64,000 nt of DNA, from positions 2,418,001 to 2,482,000 of the forward strand of contig NZ_CP043178.1 of the NCBI RefSeq assembly GCF_014217545.1. The letters run 5' to 3'. Under the pieces are notes generated by a model. That model did no database searches, had not been told where the DNA came from, and was given only the letters and a program-made list of their open reading frames with translations. The DNA is from Pseudarthrobacter sp. NBSH8. Lineage in GTDB: Bacteria > Actinomycetota > Actinomycetes > Actinomycetales > Micrococcaceae. Shown one piece after another: positions 1 through 7,584 of the stretch. The position numbers were made by a program, and so were the translations under genes. Position 1 is the first letter of the stretch. Each line of letters begins with the position of its first letter.

Positions 1-390
1 CGCGCCGTTGTCTGAGACGAGCTGCACTCCGGTGTCGCTGGTACGGATGTAGTTGGCCGAACCACGCTTGAGGTCGTGCCCCACGGAATCGGCATCTATT
101 TCGGCCGAATGGTAGACCCGGCCGTCTTTCTCCCAGCTGCGCAGCTTGAGCCGGCCAACGACGATGACGCACTGTCCCTTTTTGATGCTGCAGGCCATGT
201 TCCCGGCGAGCTGACGGTATCCTTGGACGTTGAACCAGTTGGTGTGGCTGTCCACCCAGGTACTGGTGGCGCGATCAAAACGCCGCGCGGTTGAACCGAG
301 GCGGAACGAGGCTGTGCCCACCCCGCCCGGAGTTGTGGAGGTCTTGACATCCGTGGCAACGAAGCCCCGGAACGTTTGGTAGTCAGTCAT
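1..390 (-). CDS. ssb: Single-stranded DNA-binding protein, 3' end outside window
   Basis: The gene encodes an OB-fold protein that coats single-stranded DNA during replication, repair or recombination. About 130 codons are visible and the C-terminal end lies beyond position 1, so the usual acidic tail cannot be judged. Recognisable blocks are FRGFVATDVK near the N-terminus, the aromatic strand TNWFNVQGYRQLAGN around residue 50 and VVGRLKLRSWEKDG around residue 75. Two ATG codons stand in tandem at 393 and 390; the second sits seven bases after AGGA and is preferred. No rpsF or rpsR lies beside it on the visible side, so it may be a second, stand-alone SSB paralogue rather than the one in the ribosomal operon, though the other side cannot be seen. 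Confidence 0.88.
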   Translation of the reverse strand, partial: MTDYQTFRGFVATDVKTSTTPGGVGTASFRLGSTARRFDRATSTWVDSHTNWFNVQGYRQLAGNMACSIKKGQCVIVVGRLKLRSWEKDGRVYHSAEIDADSVGHDLKRGSANYIRTSDTGVQLVSDNGA

Positions 391-604
391 CATGTTGTCC
401 TGTCTCGAAAGGTGGTGCCTTACCGGCAGAACCAGCTTCGCGCGGACTGCACCGGGCCGCGAGGGACAACTTCGCGTATGTGCACAACCCTTCCCGAAAC
501 TTCCTTGTTGAGGACAAGTACCGGCAGCGCGCCGAGGTGAAGCGGCCGCACCGTGGGGCCATGTAAACTTTTGATGCGCCGGATCTCTGGTCATGGCGCC
601 ACGT

Positions 605-677
605 GCCCCAGTAGCTCAGGGGATAGAGCAGCGGCCTTCTAATCCGCCGGTCGGGGGTTCGATTCCCTCCTGGGGCA
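605..677 (+). tRNA. tRNA-Arg (anticodon TCT)
   Basis: A 73-base cloverleaf is visible: a 7-bp acceptor stem (605-611 with 670-676), a D arm beginning GCTC, an anticodon loop CTTCTAA with anticodon TCT at 638-640, and a T arm with GGTTCGATTCC. The discriminator base is A677 and CCA is not encoded. The base pair closing the anticodon loop (C635 and T643) is a mismatch. A strong terminator follows at 721-755. Confidence 0.93.
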
Positions 678-720
678 CAAAAGATGAGTTGGCATGTCCT
701 GACGGATGCGCCGGTCAGCA

Positions 721-755
721 AAAAACACCCCGGTCAGCAGACCGGGGTGTTTTTC
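721..755 (+). terminator. Rho-independent terminator after tRNA-Arg
   Basis: A perfect 15-bp inverted repeat (721-735 and 740-754) with the loop AGCA is flanked by A and T runs on both sides, so it can work in both directions. It lies 44 bases after tRNA-Arg and 30 bases past the stop of the leftward isomerase gene. Confidence 0.85.
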
Positions 756-785
756 ATTATGTGGCTGGCGTCAAATTGCCGTTAC

Positions 786-1625
786 TCAGGCGTAGGGCAG
801 GACAAGTTCCGCGTAGCGCTCCTTGACCGTGGAAAGGACGATATTGCCATCCGTGTCCCAGATCTCCTGATTGAAGATTTCAACTTCGATGTCGCCGGTG
901 TACCCGGCATCGCGGACCCAGGTGCCGATGGTGGCGAAGTCAATAACGCCGTCGCCCATGTATCCGCGCGACAGCAGCGGATCCGCGGCGATGGGCATGT
1001 TGAAGTCGCACACCTGGTAGGAGGCGATGCGTCCTTCCCCGCCGGCGCGTTCAATCTGGGCTTTCAGTTCCGGATCCCACCAGACGTGGAAGGTGTCGAC
1101 GGCGACGCCAACATCCTTCGCGTCGAACGGGGCCGCGAGGTCCAAAGCCTGTCCCAGGGTGGAGATCAGGGCACGGTCAGCGGCGTACATCGGGTGCAGG
1201 GGTTCGAGCACCAGCCGGATCCCGTTTTCGGCGGCGAACGGAACAAGGTCGGCGAGGCGGTCGACGACCCGCTGGCGGGCAGCCACCAGGTCCTTCTCCC
1301 CCGGCGCCAGTCCGCCGACAACCAGGAAGAGTTCCCGGGTGTCCAGCGCCGCGGCTTCGAGGATCGCCGCGCGGTTGTCCGCCAGCGCGGCGGCCTGGCC
1401 TTTGGCGTCGGCCGCTGTCAGGAAACCGCCGCGGCAGAGCGAGGAGACGCGGAGGCCGGCGTCCTTGATCAGCTTGGCGGCCTTGTCCAGCCCTGCCTCT
1501 TCAACGCGGTCACGCCATGGGCCGATCGACGGGATGCCGGCGTTCACGCAGCCGTCGACGACCTGTGCTAGAGTCCACTTCTTGGTGGTGACGCTGTTGA
1601 TCGCAAGGCGCGAAAAATCGCTCAT
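786..1625 (-). CDS. Sugar phosphate isomerase/epimerase-like TIM-barrel protein
   Basis: This 279-residue protein belongs to the xylose isomerase-like TIM-barrel superfamily, whose members isomerise, epimerise or cleave sugars with a divalent metal. Likely metal-ligand blocks are LVLEPLHP in the middle, VAVDTFHVWWDP (D and H), and the C-terminal EVEIFNQEIW. The length suits the family. It is the last gene of a three-gene leftward operon: its ATG overlaps the stop of the DUF993 gene by ATGA, which implies translational coupling and a shared pathway with the DapA-like protein and the Gfo/Idh/MocA dehydrogenase. The substrate cannot be read from the sequence; an inositol-, glycoside- or keto-sugar-derived intermediate is possible. 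Confidence 0.8.
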   Translation of the reverse strand: MSDFSRLAINSVTTKKWTLAQVVDGCVNAGIPSIGPWRDRVEEAGLDKAAKLIKDAGLRVSSLCRGGFLTAADAKGQAAALADNRAAILEAAALDTRELFLVVGGLAPGEKDLVAARQRVVDRLADLVPFAAENGIRLVLEPLHPMYAADRALISTLGQALDLAAPFDAKDVGVAVDTFHVWWDPELKAQIERAGGEGRIASYQVCDFNMPIAADPLLSRGYMGDGVIDFATIGTWVRDAGYTGDIEVEIFNQEIWDTDGNIVLSTVKERYAELVLPYA

Positions 1626-2836
1626 ACTCCCACTCCGTTGATGCGCAGGTAGTCGGACATCCGGAACGCGGCGAGCGCCGGATCCTTCAGCAACCCAGCT
1701 TTGTCGGCCAGTTCAAAGGTCTTGGCCAGGTGGCAGACGGAGCGGCCCGAGTGCAGGCCGCCCACCATCTGGAAGCCGGGCTGCTTGCCGTTAAGCCAGG
1801 ACATAAAGGCGATCCCGGTCTTGTAGTAGAACGTCGGGGCGCTGAAGATGTGATTGCCGAGCTCCCGCGTGGAATCGAGGATGGCTCGCGCTTCCGCAGC
1901 CTTGCCGGCGTCGTAGTTCTGCAGCGCAACCGAAGCCGCCGGGTAGATCGCTGCAAAGATGCCCAGCAGCGCATCCGAGTGGTGGCTGCCGTCGCCGTCG
2001 ATCAGTTCCGGGTAGTTGAAGTCGTCGCCGGTGTAGAGGCGGACGCCTTCCGGAAGGGCTGACCGCAGGGCAATCTCGTGCGAAGCGTCCAGCAGCGAGA
2101 CCTTCACGCCATCCACCTTGTCCGCGTGCTCGCGGACAAGGGACAGGAACGTCTCGGTCGCGGCAGCGACGTCGGCCGAACCCCAGTATCCTGCCAGCGC
2201 GGGATCGAACATGGTCCCGAGCCAGTGCAGGATGACGGGCTGGTCCACTTCCTGCAGCAACGTGGAGTAAACGTGCAAGTAGTCATCCGGACCGGCAGCC
2301 ACTCGGGCCAGCGCCCGGGAAGCCATCAGAATGATCTTGGGTCCGGCTTCACTGACGACGGCGATCTGCTCGCGGTATGCATCCAGGACGGCGGCAAGTC
2401 CGGCCTCGCCTGTGGGCAGGGTGGCGATATCCAGCTGGTCCGTTCCGGCGCCGCAGGAGACGAGGTCGCGGACAGTTTTGCCGGCGGTGGCGGCATTTCC
2501 GGCGGAGACCACCGAAGCCGCCTCCACACCCGTGCGTTTGATGAGCTGCTGGGTTGCGGCCCAGTCAAGTCCCATTCCGCGCTGGGCAGTGTCCATGGCG
2601 TCCGCAACGCCCAGGCCATAGGACCAGAGTTCATGCCGGTATGCCATGGTGGCGTCCCAGTCGAGGCTGGCAGGGGCGCCGGGGGTGTTGTCCGCCAGGA
2701 CGTCGGGAATGACGTGGGCTGCGGCGTACGCGCGACGTGACGTGAGCGGCGCGGTGGGGCGGGCCCACGACACGCCGCCCTGCAGGCGGTACTCGCGGGT
2801 GCCGCCGTCGTGCGTGGGAAGGATCAGGGAAGTCAT
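1622..2836 (-). CDS. DUF993 protein (dihydrodipicolinate synthase-like)
   Basis: The 404-residue product resembles DUF993 proteins, which are annotated as dihydrodipicolinate synthase (DapA) family and are expected to be TIM-barrel lyases or aldolases. Visible blocks are QPVILHWLGTMFDP near the middle, VDGVKVSLLDASHE, where the lysine is the candidate Schiff-base residue by analogy with DapA, and VRLYTGDDFNYPELI. The function of the family is not established. The start at 2836 was chosen because the ATG overlaps the stop of the upstream dehydrogenase by four bases; a longer reading frame upstream is only overlap with that gene. Its place between an NAD-dependent dehydrogenase and an isomerase suggests a carbon-carbon cleavage step after oxidation of a sugar. 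Confidence 0.78.
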   Translation of the reverse strand: MTSLILPTHDGGTREYRLQGGVSWARPTAPLTSRRAYAAAHVIPDVLADNTPGAPASLDWDATMAYRHELWSYGLGVADAMDTAQRGMGLDWAATQQLIKRTGVEAASVVSAGNAATAGKTVRDLVSCGAGTDQLDIATLPTGEAGLAAVLDAYREQIAVVSEAGPKIILMASRALARVAAGPDDYLHVYSTLLQEVDQPVILHWLGTMFDPALAGYWGSADVAAATETFLSLVREHADKVDGVKVSLLDASHEIALRSALPEGVRLYTGDDFNYPELIDGDGSHHSDALLGIFAAIYPAASVALQNYDAGKAAEARAILDSTRELGNHIFSAPTFYYKTGIAFMSWLNGKQPGFQMVGGLHSGRSVCHLAKTFELADKAGLLKDPALAAFRMSDYLRINGVGV

Positions 2837-4005
2837 TGGAGCGTGATCTCCGGGATGTCGATGGTGCGGCGTTCGTCGTTGGACTGCAGGCCAAGCTCGG
2901 CGAGCTGGACGCCGCGGGCGGCGGACAGCAGGCCGAAGCGGTGCTCGCGGCCGGCCACAACATCGCGCAGGAACTCTTCCCACTGCAGCTTGAAGCCGTT
3001 GTCCAGCTCGGCGTTGGCAGGGACTTCCTGCCACTGGCTGCGGAAGGACTCGGTGACAGGCAGGTCCGGGTTCCAGACTGGCTTGGGGGTGTGGGCACGC
3101 TGCTGGGCAACGCACTTGTTGAGGCCGGCAACGGCCGAACCGTGCGTGCCGTCGATCTGGAATTCCACGAGTTCGTCGCGGTAGACGCGGACGGCCCAGG
3201 AGGAGTTGATCTGCCCGATGACCGGCTCACCGCCCGGAGTTTCGAGTTCAAAGATGCCGTAGGAAGCGTCGTCGGCGGTGGCCTTGTACTCCTTGCCTGC
3301 CTCGTCCCAGCGGGCCGGAATGTGGGTGGCGGTCTTGGCGCTGACGCTCTTGACCTTGCCGATGATGCCTTCGAGGACGTAGTTCCAGTGGCAGAACATG
3401 TCCGTGGTCATGCCGCCGCCGTCTTCCTTGCGGTAGTTCCAGGACGGCCGCTGGGCTGCCTGCACGTCGCCTTCGAAGACCCAGTAGCCGAATTCGCCGC
3501 GGATGGACAGGATGCGGCCGAAGAAGCCTTCGTCCACGAGGCGGCGGAGCTTGACCAGGCCCGGGAGATACAGCTTGTCGTGCACAACACCGGCAGTGAC
3601 GCCGGCTTCCTTGCCGATGCGGGCCAGTTCGATGGCTTCTTCCAGGGATTCCGCCGTGGGCTTTTCGGTGAAGATGTGTTTGCCGGCCAGCATGGCCTTC
3701 TTCAGGGTGGCGGCACGCAGGCTCGTCATCGAGGCATCGAAGATGATATCCACCGAGGGATCGTTGATCACGGAATCCAGGTCCGTGGTCCACTCGGCCA
3801 CCTTGTGCAGCTCGGCCAGCTCGCGGATCTTGGCTTCATTGCGGCCTACCAGGATCGGCTCCACCTGGACCTTGGTGCCGTCCTCCAGCGTGAATCCCCC
3901 GGCGTCGCGGATGGGGAGGATGGAACGCAGCAGGTGCTGGCGGTAACCCATCCGGCCCGTAATACCGTTCATGGCGATACGGATCGTCTTTGTTTCGAAG
4001 CCCAT
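2833..4005 (-). CDS. Gfo/Idh/MocA family oxidoreductase
   Basis: This is a 390-residue NAD(P)-dependent dehydrogenase of the Gfo/Idh/MocA family, which oxidises sugars, inositols or glycosides. The N-terminal Rossmann region begins IRIAMNGITGRMGYRQHL, an unusual variant of the GxGxxG loop. The family signature lysine is in HIFTEKPTAES near residue 120. The second half is the alpha/beta substrate domain. It is the first gene of the trio ending at 786, with ATGA overlaps at both junctions. The promoter region of about 180 bases holds two LacI-type palindromes and is shared with the divergent lacI-like gene, so sugar-induced derepression is the likely control. The substrate is unknown. Confidence 0.87.
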   Translation of the reverse strand: MGFETKTIRIAMNGITGRMGYRQHLLRSILPIRDAGGFTLEDGTKVQVEPILVGRNEAKIRELAELHKVAEWTTDLDSVINDPSVDIIFDASMTSLRAATLKKAMLAGKHIFTEKPTAESLEEAIELARIGKEAGVTAGVVHDKLYLPGLVKLRRLVDEGFFGRILSIRGEFGYWVFEGDVQAAQRPSWNYRKEDGGGMTTDMFCHWNYVLEGIIGKVKSVSAKTATHIPARWDEAGKEYKATADDASYGIFELETPGGEPVIGQINSSWAVRVYRDELVEFQIDGTHGSAVAGLNKCVAQQRAHTPKPVWNPDLPVTESFRSQWQEVPANAELDNGFKLQWEEFLRDVVAGREHRFGLLSAARGVQLAELGLQSNDERRTIDIPEITLQ

Positions 4006-4047
4006 GTGTCCTCCACTGTGAGTGAGCAGTGTTACTCAAGATGTCTC

Positions 4048-4063
4048 GGGAAAGCGCATTCCC
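4048..4063. promoter_or_regulatory. Candidate LacI-family operator 1
   Basis: The 16 bases GGGAAAGCGCATTCCC form an imperfect palindrome with the central GCGC typical of LacI/GalR operators. It lies between the divergent dehydrogenase and LacI genes, 43 bases before the dehydrogenase start. Confidence 0.55.
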
Positions 4064-4096
4064 ACTGCATCCATCATGCACCGGTCACCGCGTCTT

Positions 4097-4110
4097 GGCA
4101 AGCGCTTTCC
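4097..4110. promoter_or_regulatory. Candidate LacI-family operator 2
   Basis: GGCAAGCGCTTTCC carries the AGCGCT core (4101-4106) common to LacI/CcpA-type operators. It shares the GGAAAGCGC half with the site at 4048. The centres are about 48 bases apart, so the two could act together through a loop or side by side. Confidence 0.6.
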
Positions 4111-4182
4111 CTGACTATCTCCAAACTGCCATACTGAAGTCGGCGCCTATAGCGCTGACAGTCCGTACGAACAGGAGAAGCT

Positions 4183-5268
4183 GTGGCTGCTAGTACCCTC
4201 ACCGAGGTGGCCCGCTTGGCGGGCGTTTCGCCTGCCACGGCCTCCCGCGTGCTGAACGGCTCCGCCCGGATACCCGGCAAGGATATTGCCGACCGCGTGC
4301 GCCAGGCCGCCGAATCCCTCGGCTACATTCCCAATGCGCAGGCCCAGGGGCTGGCGAAGTCCAGCTCCGGACTGATCGGGCTGATCGTGCACGACATCGC
4401 CGATCCCTACTTTGCCGCCATAGCCCGCGGCGTCCAGGAAGCCGCGAGGGAACAGCACAAGATGGTGCTGCTGGCCACCACCGAAGGCGCACCGGAAAGC
4501 GAGAAGGAAGCCGTGGGTGCCTTCGCGGCCCGCCGCGCCGATTCCATCGTGATCGCAGGATCGCGGACTTCCCGCGTCGAGGACCGGGACGGCAACGCGG
4601 AACTGGCCGCGGAACTGGACCGTTACTGCCGCAATGGCGGCCATGTGGGCGTGATCGGCCACGGGATTGTGGGCGCCACGGCAGCAGACGGCTACCACGT
4701 GGTGAGTGTGCCCAATGAGGAGTTGGCCGCGCAGCTCGCCACCGAACTGGCGGCGTCGCGGGAAGACTTCGTCATCATCGGGGGCCCGGAAGGGCTGTTG
4801 ACGTCCGACGACCGGATCCGAGGGTTCCAGCGTGGCCTTGCCGTCGCAGGCCTGCCAGCCGCGGACGTCATCCGCACGGACTTCAACCGTGCCGGCGGTT
4901 TCGATGCCGGCCTGGCCCTGGCTGCCCGGATCACAGCATCCCGGTCCGGGGGCAATGCACCAGGGCTCTGCATCTTTGCCGTCAACGATGTTATGGCTAT
5001 CGGGACCGCCGCTGCGCTGCGTTCCCGGGGACTGCGGATCCCGCTGGACGCCGCCGTCGCCGGTTTCGACGATATTGAGACCCTGCGAGATTTCCGCCCT
5101 GCCCTCTCCACAGTGCACCTTCCCCTGGAGGAAATTGGCCGGCAGGCCGCCAGCAGCGCCGCGGGAATGGGCGACGGCGAGGCCGGATCTTCGCCGATAA
5201 CCGGCCAGGTCACTCTGCGGCGCAGCACCGAAGTGGTCCAACCCAGCAGCGCAGAGTCAGTGGCCTGA
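4183..5268 (+). CDS. LacI-family transcriptional repressor
   Basis: The 361-residue protein has the LacI N-terminal helix-turn-helix (LTEVARLAGVSPATASRVLN, residues about 5-24) with the hinge region following at AQGLAKSS, then a periplasmic-binding-protein-like effector domain beginning LIGLIVHDIADPYFAA. The GTG start at 4183 sits after AGGAG. It is divergent from the dehydrogenase-DUF993-isomerase operon, with two LacI-type palindromes between them, and is followed two bases later by an esterase-like gene. It is therefore inferred to be the local sugar-responsive repressor. The effector is unknown. Confidence 0.9.
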   Translation: MAASTLTEVARLAGVSPATASRVLNGSARIPGKDIADRVRQAAESLGYIPNAQAQGLAKSSSGLIGLIVHDIADPYFAAIARGVQEAAREQHKMVLLATTEGAPESEKEAVGAFAARRADSIVIAGSRTSRVEDRDGNAELAAELDRYCRNGGHVGVIGHGIVGATAADGYHVVSVPNEELAAQLATELAASREDFVIIGGPEGLLTSDDRIRGFQRGLAVAGLPAADVIRTDFNRAGGFDAGLALAARITASRSGGNAPGLCIFAVNDVMAIGTAAALRSRGLRIPLDAAVAGFDDIETLRDFRPALSTVHLPLEEIGRQAASSAAGMGDGEAGSSPITGQVTLRRSTEVVQPSSAESVA

Positions 5269-5270
5269 GG

Positions 5271-6008
5271 ATGCCCCCGGTCTCAATGACTGCCGTGCCT
5301 GCCCGCGGCAGCGCAGGTCCGCGTCCAGCGGTTCTGGTCCTTCCCGGTGGCGGGTATGCAGGACAGGCCGACCACGAGTCAGAGCCGGTTGCCGAGTGGC
5401 TCTCCGCGCTGGGGATCCATACCTACGTGCTGCGCTACAGGGTTGCCCCGCACCGCCATCCGGCGCCGCTGGAGGACGGCAAGGAGGCCCTTCTGGCGAT
5501 CCGCGAAGGCGCCCTTGGACTGGCGGTGGACAGGACGCGGGTGGGCGTCCTGGGCTTCTCGGCCGGCGGCCACCTTGCGGCAACGCTGTCCACGGCGGTC
5601 TCCACCGGAAACGCCTCGCTGGACGTCGGGGCTGCCGTTCCGGACCTTTCGGTTCTGTGCTATCCGGTCGTATCCTTCACGGAAGCGGTCCATCAGGGGT
5701 CAGTGGACAACTTAGCGGGCGGGTCGCCGTCGGACGATCTGCTCCGGGCACTGTCTCCAGATCTCCAGGTCTCGGCCACCACCCCGCCGGCGTTTGTGTG
5801 GCACACCGCCGATGATGCGGCGGTACCCGTCCGCCACAGCCTCTCTTACGCCGGGGCGTTGATCCGCGCCGGCGTGCCGGCGGAACTCCACGTTTTTCCG
5901 CAGGGCCGCCATGGCCTCGGGCTGGCCCGGGAGCTGCCGGGACCGGATCAATGGACATCGCTGTGTGCGGCCTGGCTGGACAGGATGGGATGGACCGCTG
6001 CCGGCTGA
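5271..6008 (+). CDS. Alpha/beta hydrolase, acetylxylan-esterase-like
   Basis: A 245-residue serine hydrolase with an oxyanion motif LPGGGYAG near residue 30, the nucleophile elbow GFSAGGH near residue 95, an acid region HTADDAAVPV near residue 180 and the catalytic histidine in GRHGLG near residue 215. These resemble BD-FAE or acetylxylan-esterase-like enzymes that remove acyl groups from carbohydrates. It starts two bases after the LacI stop and is thus in the same transcript, which suggests it de-esterifies the substrate sensed by that repressor. No signal peptide is evident, so it should act in the cytoplasm. Confidence 0.82.
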   Translation: MPPVSMTAVPARGSAGPRPAVLVLPGGGYAGQADHESEPVAEWLSALGIHTYVLRYRVAPHRHPAPLEDGKEALLAIREGALGLAVDRTRVGVLGFSAGGHLAATLSTAVSTGNASLDVGAAVPDLSVLCYPVVSFTEAVHQGSVDNLAGGSPSDDLLRALSPDLQVSATTPPAFVWHTADDAAVPVRHSLSYAGALIRAGVPAELHVFPQGRHGLGLARELPGPDQWTSLCAAWLDRMGWTAAG

Positions 6009-6032
6009 ACTGTCTGCCTAAGCCATCGGCAG

Positions 6033-6800
6033 TCACGGAAGCGTGAGGATCACCGGGCCATCAGCAGTGATGGCCACCGTGTGCTCGCTGTGTGCAGCCC
6101 GGCGGCCATTTGCTGACCGCAGCGTCCATTCGTCGTCGTCGTGGTAGTAGTCGTCCTTGCGGCCCAGGATCAGCATGGGCTCGATGGCGATGACCAGCCC
6201 CTCGGTGAGCTTGATCCCCCGCCCCGGCCTGCCGTCGTTGGGCACAGGCGGTTCGGCGTGCATGGTGCGGCCGATGCCATGGCCGCCGTGATCAGCCAGC
6301 AGACCGTAGCCCGCCCGCCGCGCGGCGCCGCCGATCGCGTAGGCAAGATCGCCCATTTTGTTGCCGATCCGGGCGGCCTCAATCCCGCGCGCCAGGGCGG
6401 CGTCCGTGGCATCGATGAGGGCCTGGTCCACGGGGTCGGGTGTTCCCACGATGAAGCTGATGGCCGCATCGCCGCACCAGCCCTGCAGGAATGCCCCGCA
6501 ATCCACGCTGAGCAAATCACCGTCCCGGAGTGTGTACCCGCCGGGGATCCCGTGAACCACGGCGTCATTCACGCTGGTACAGATCACTCCGGGAAACGGG
6601 ACTGAGGCCCAGCGCGGGTGGTAGTTCAGGAAGGCCGGCGTGGCTCCCGCCGTGGCTATGGTGTCTGCGGCCAGGGTATCGAGCTCGCGCAGGGTGACAC
6701 CCACTCCGGCTGCCTCACGGACGGCCGCGAGAGTGTTTGCCACCACGCGTCCGGCGTCGCGCATCAGGGCAATCTGCTCGGGAGTCTTGATCATGGACAT
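6033..6800 (-). CDS. map: Methionine aminopeptidase, type I
   Basis: The enzyme removes the N-terminal methionine from new proteins in the cytoplasm. The 255-residue length suits a bacterial type Ia enzyme. Residues matching the known dimetal site are D100, D111, H174, E207 and E239, and the substrate-binding histidines H83 and H181 are present. Blocks include SVNDAVVHGIP, SVDCGAFLQGWCGDAA and SEHTVAI. It is a single gene, convergent with the esterase. A second ATG two codons downstream is an alternative start. Confidence 0.95.
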   Translation of the reverse strand: MSMIKTPEQIALMRDAGRVVANTLAAVREAAGVGVTLRELDTLAADTIATAGATPAFLNYHPRWASVPFPGVICTSVNDAVVHGIPGGYTLRDGDLLSVDCGAFLQGWCGDAAISFIVGTPDPVDQALIDATDAALARGIEAARIGNKMGDLAYAIGGAARRAGYGLLADHGGHGIGRTMHAEPPVPNDGRPGRGIKLTEGLVIAIEPMLILGRKDDYYHDDDEWTLRSANGRRAAHSEHTVAITADGPVILTLP

Positions 6801-6926
6801 GCAGGGAACCTCCGACGTCGGGTGGCACGGCCCAAGGGAACGTGCATATGTCTGGTCCCACTCTAAAGCCGTCCCACAGCGGATGGACCGGCCGGCATGT
6901 CACTGGCGCCTCGCTACAGTTGCACC

Positions 6927-7569
6927 ATGGACGGATCATCGCCGCATGAGGAAACGCTGGGCAAGGATCCTTCGGACATGGAGGCTCGGGCCACGGAGAC
7001 TCCGAACCGCGCGTTGCTGGACACCGTACGTGCGGCGCTGCGGGAGCTGACCGACCCGGAGCGGGCCGCCGGAGCGCAGGCTTACACGGTCACTGCGCGT
7101 CAGGGTCCCGGAGGTCAGGCGCCTGGTGAAGGCCACTGCCGCCGCCCATCCCTTTACCTCGGCGGGCGAGCTGAGGGCAACGGTGCTGGAGCTGTGGCGC
7201 GGCTCCACGGTGCGCGAGGAGCGCTATGCGGCCATTGACCTGACCGGCCTGCGGTTGGTGGCTCGTGACCAGCTGATGCTCCCTGTCTACGAGGAGATCA
7301 TCCGCACCGGTAAGTGGTGGGACTTCGTGGACGGGGTATCGGATCGTATCGGCGGGCTTCTTCAGGCACACCGGCCAATGATGACCGAATTGCTGCTGGC
7401 CTGGAGCACCGACCAGGACTTCTGGATCAGGCGGTCGGCCATCACCTCGCAGTTGTGGGTATGCAATTTCGTCATGATAAAGGGAACCCAATTGAGTCCG
7501 CTGTCCCGGCAGGAAGCAATGCGGCACCTGGAAGAGGGCACGACGCCGGGAGTCACCGGCTCCGGATAA
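6927..7569 (+). pseudogene. Broken AlkD-like DNA alkylation repair glycosylase
   Basis: Two reading frames together resemble the HEAT-repeat AlkD family, which excises alkylated bases. Frame one starts at ATG 6927 and runs to about 7086 (RAALRELTDPERAAGAQAY). The family sequence then resumes in another frame from about 7093 (LRVRVPEVRRLVKATAAAHP) to 7569, including WWDFVDGVSDRIGG and DFWIRRSAITSQL. The segment normally joining them is too short by roughly 20 bases, so a deletion plus frame change is more likely than one sequencing error. After SQL the family similarity is lost, so the C-terminal repeats are gone too. The second part could still be translated from the GTG at 7126, but it would lack the N-terminal third. 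Confidence 0.72.
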
Positions 7570-7584
7570 CGGTGCCTGCGGAGA

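Noticed and set aside
4147..5241. A 364-codon minus-strand frame opposite the LacI gene
   Set aside because: The + strand product has a full LacI domain layout; the minus frame has no domain and also covers the operator region.
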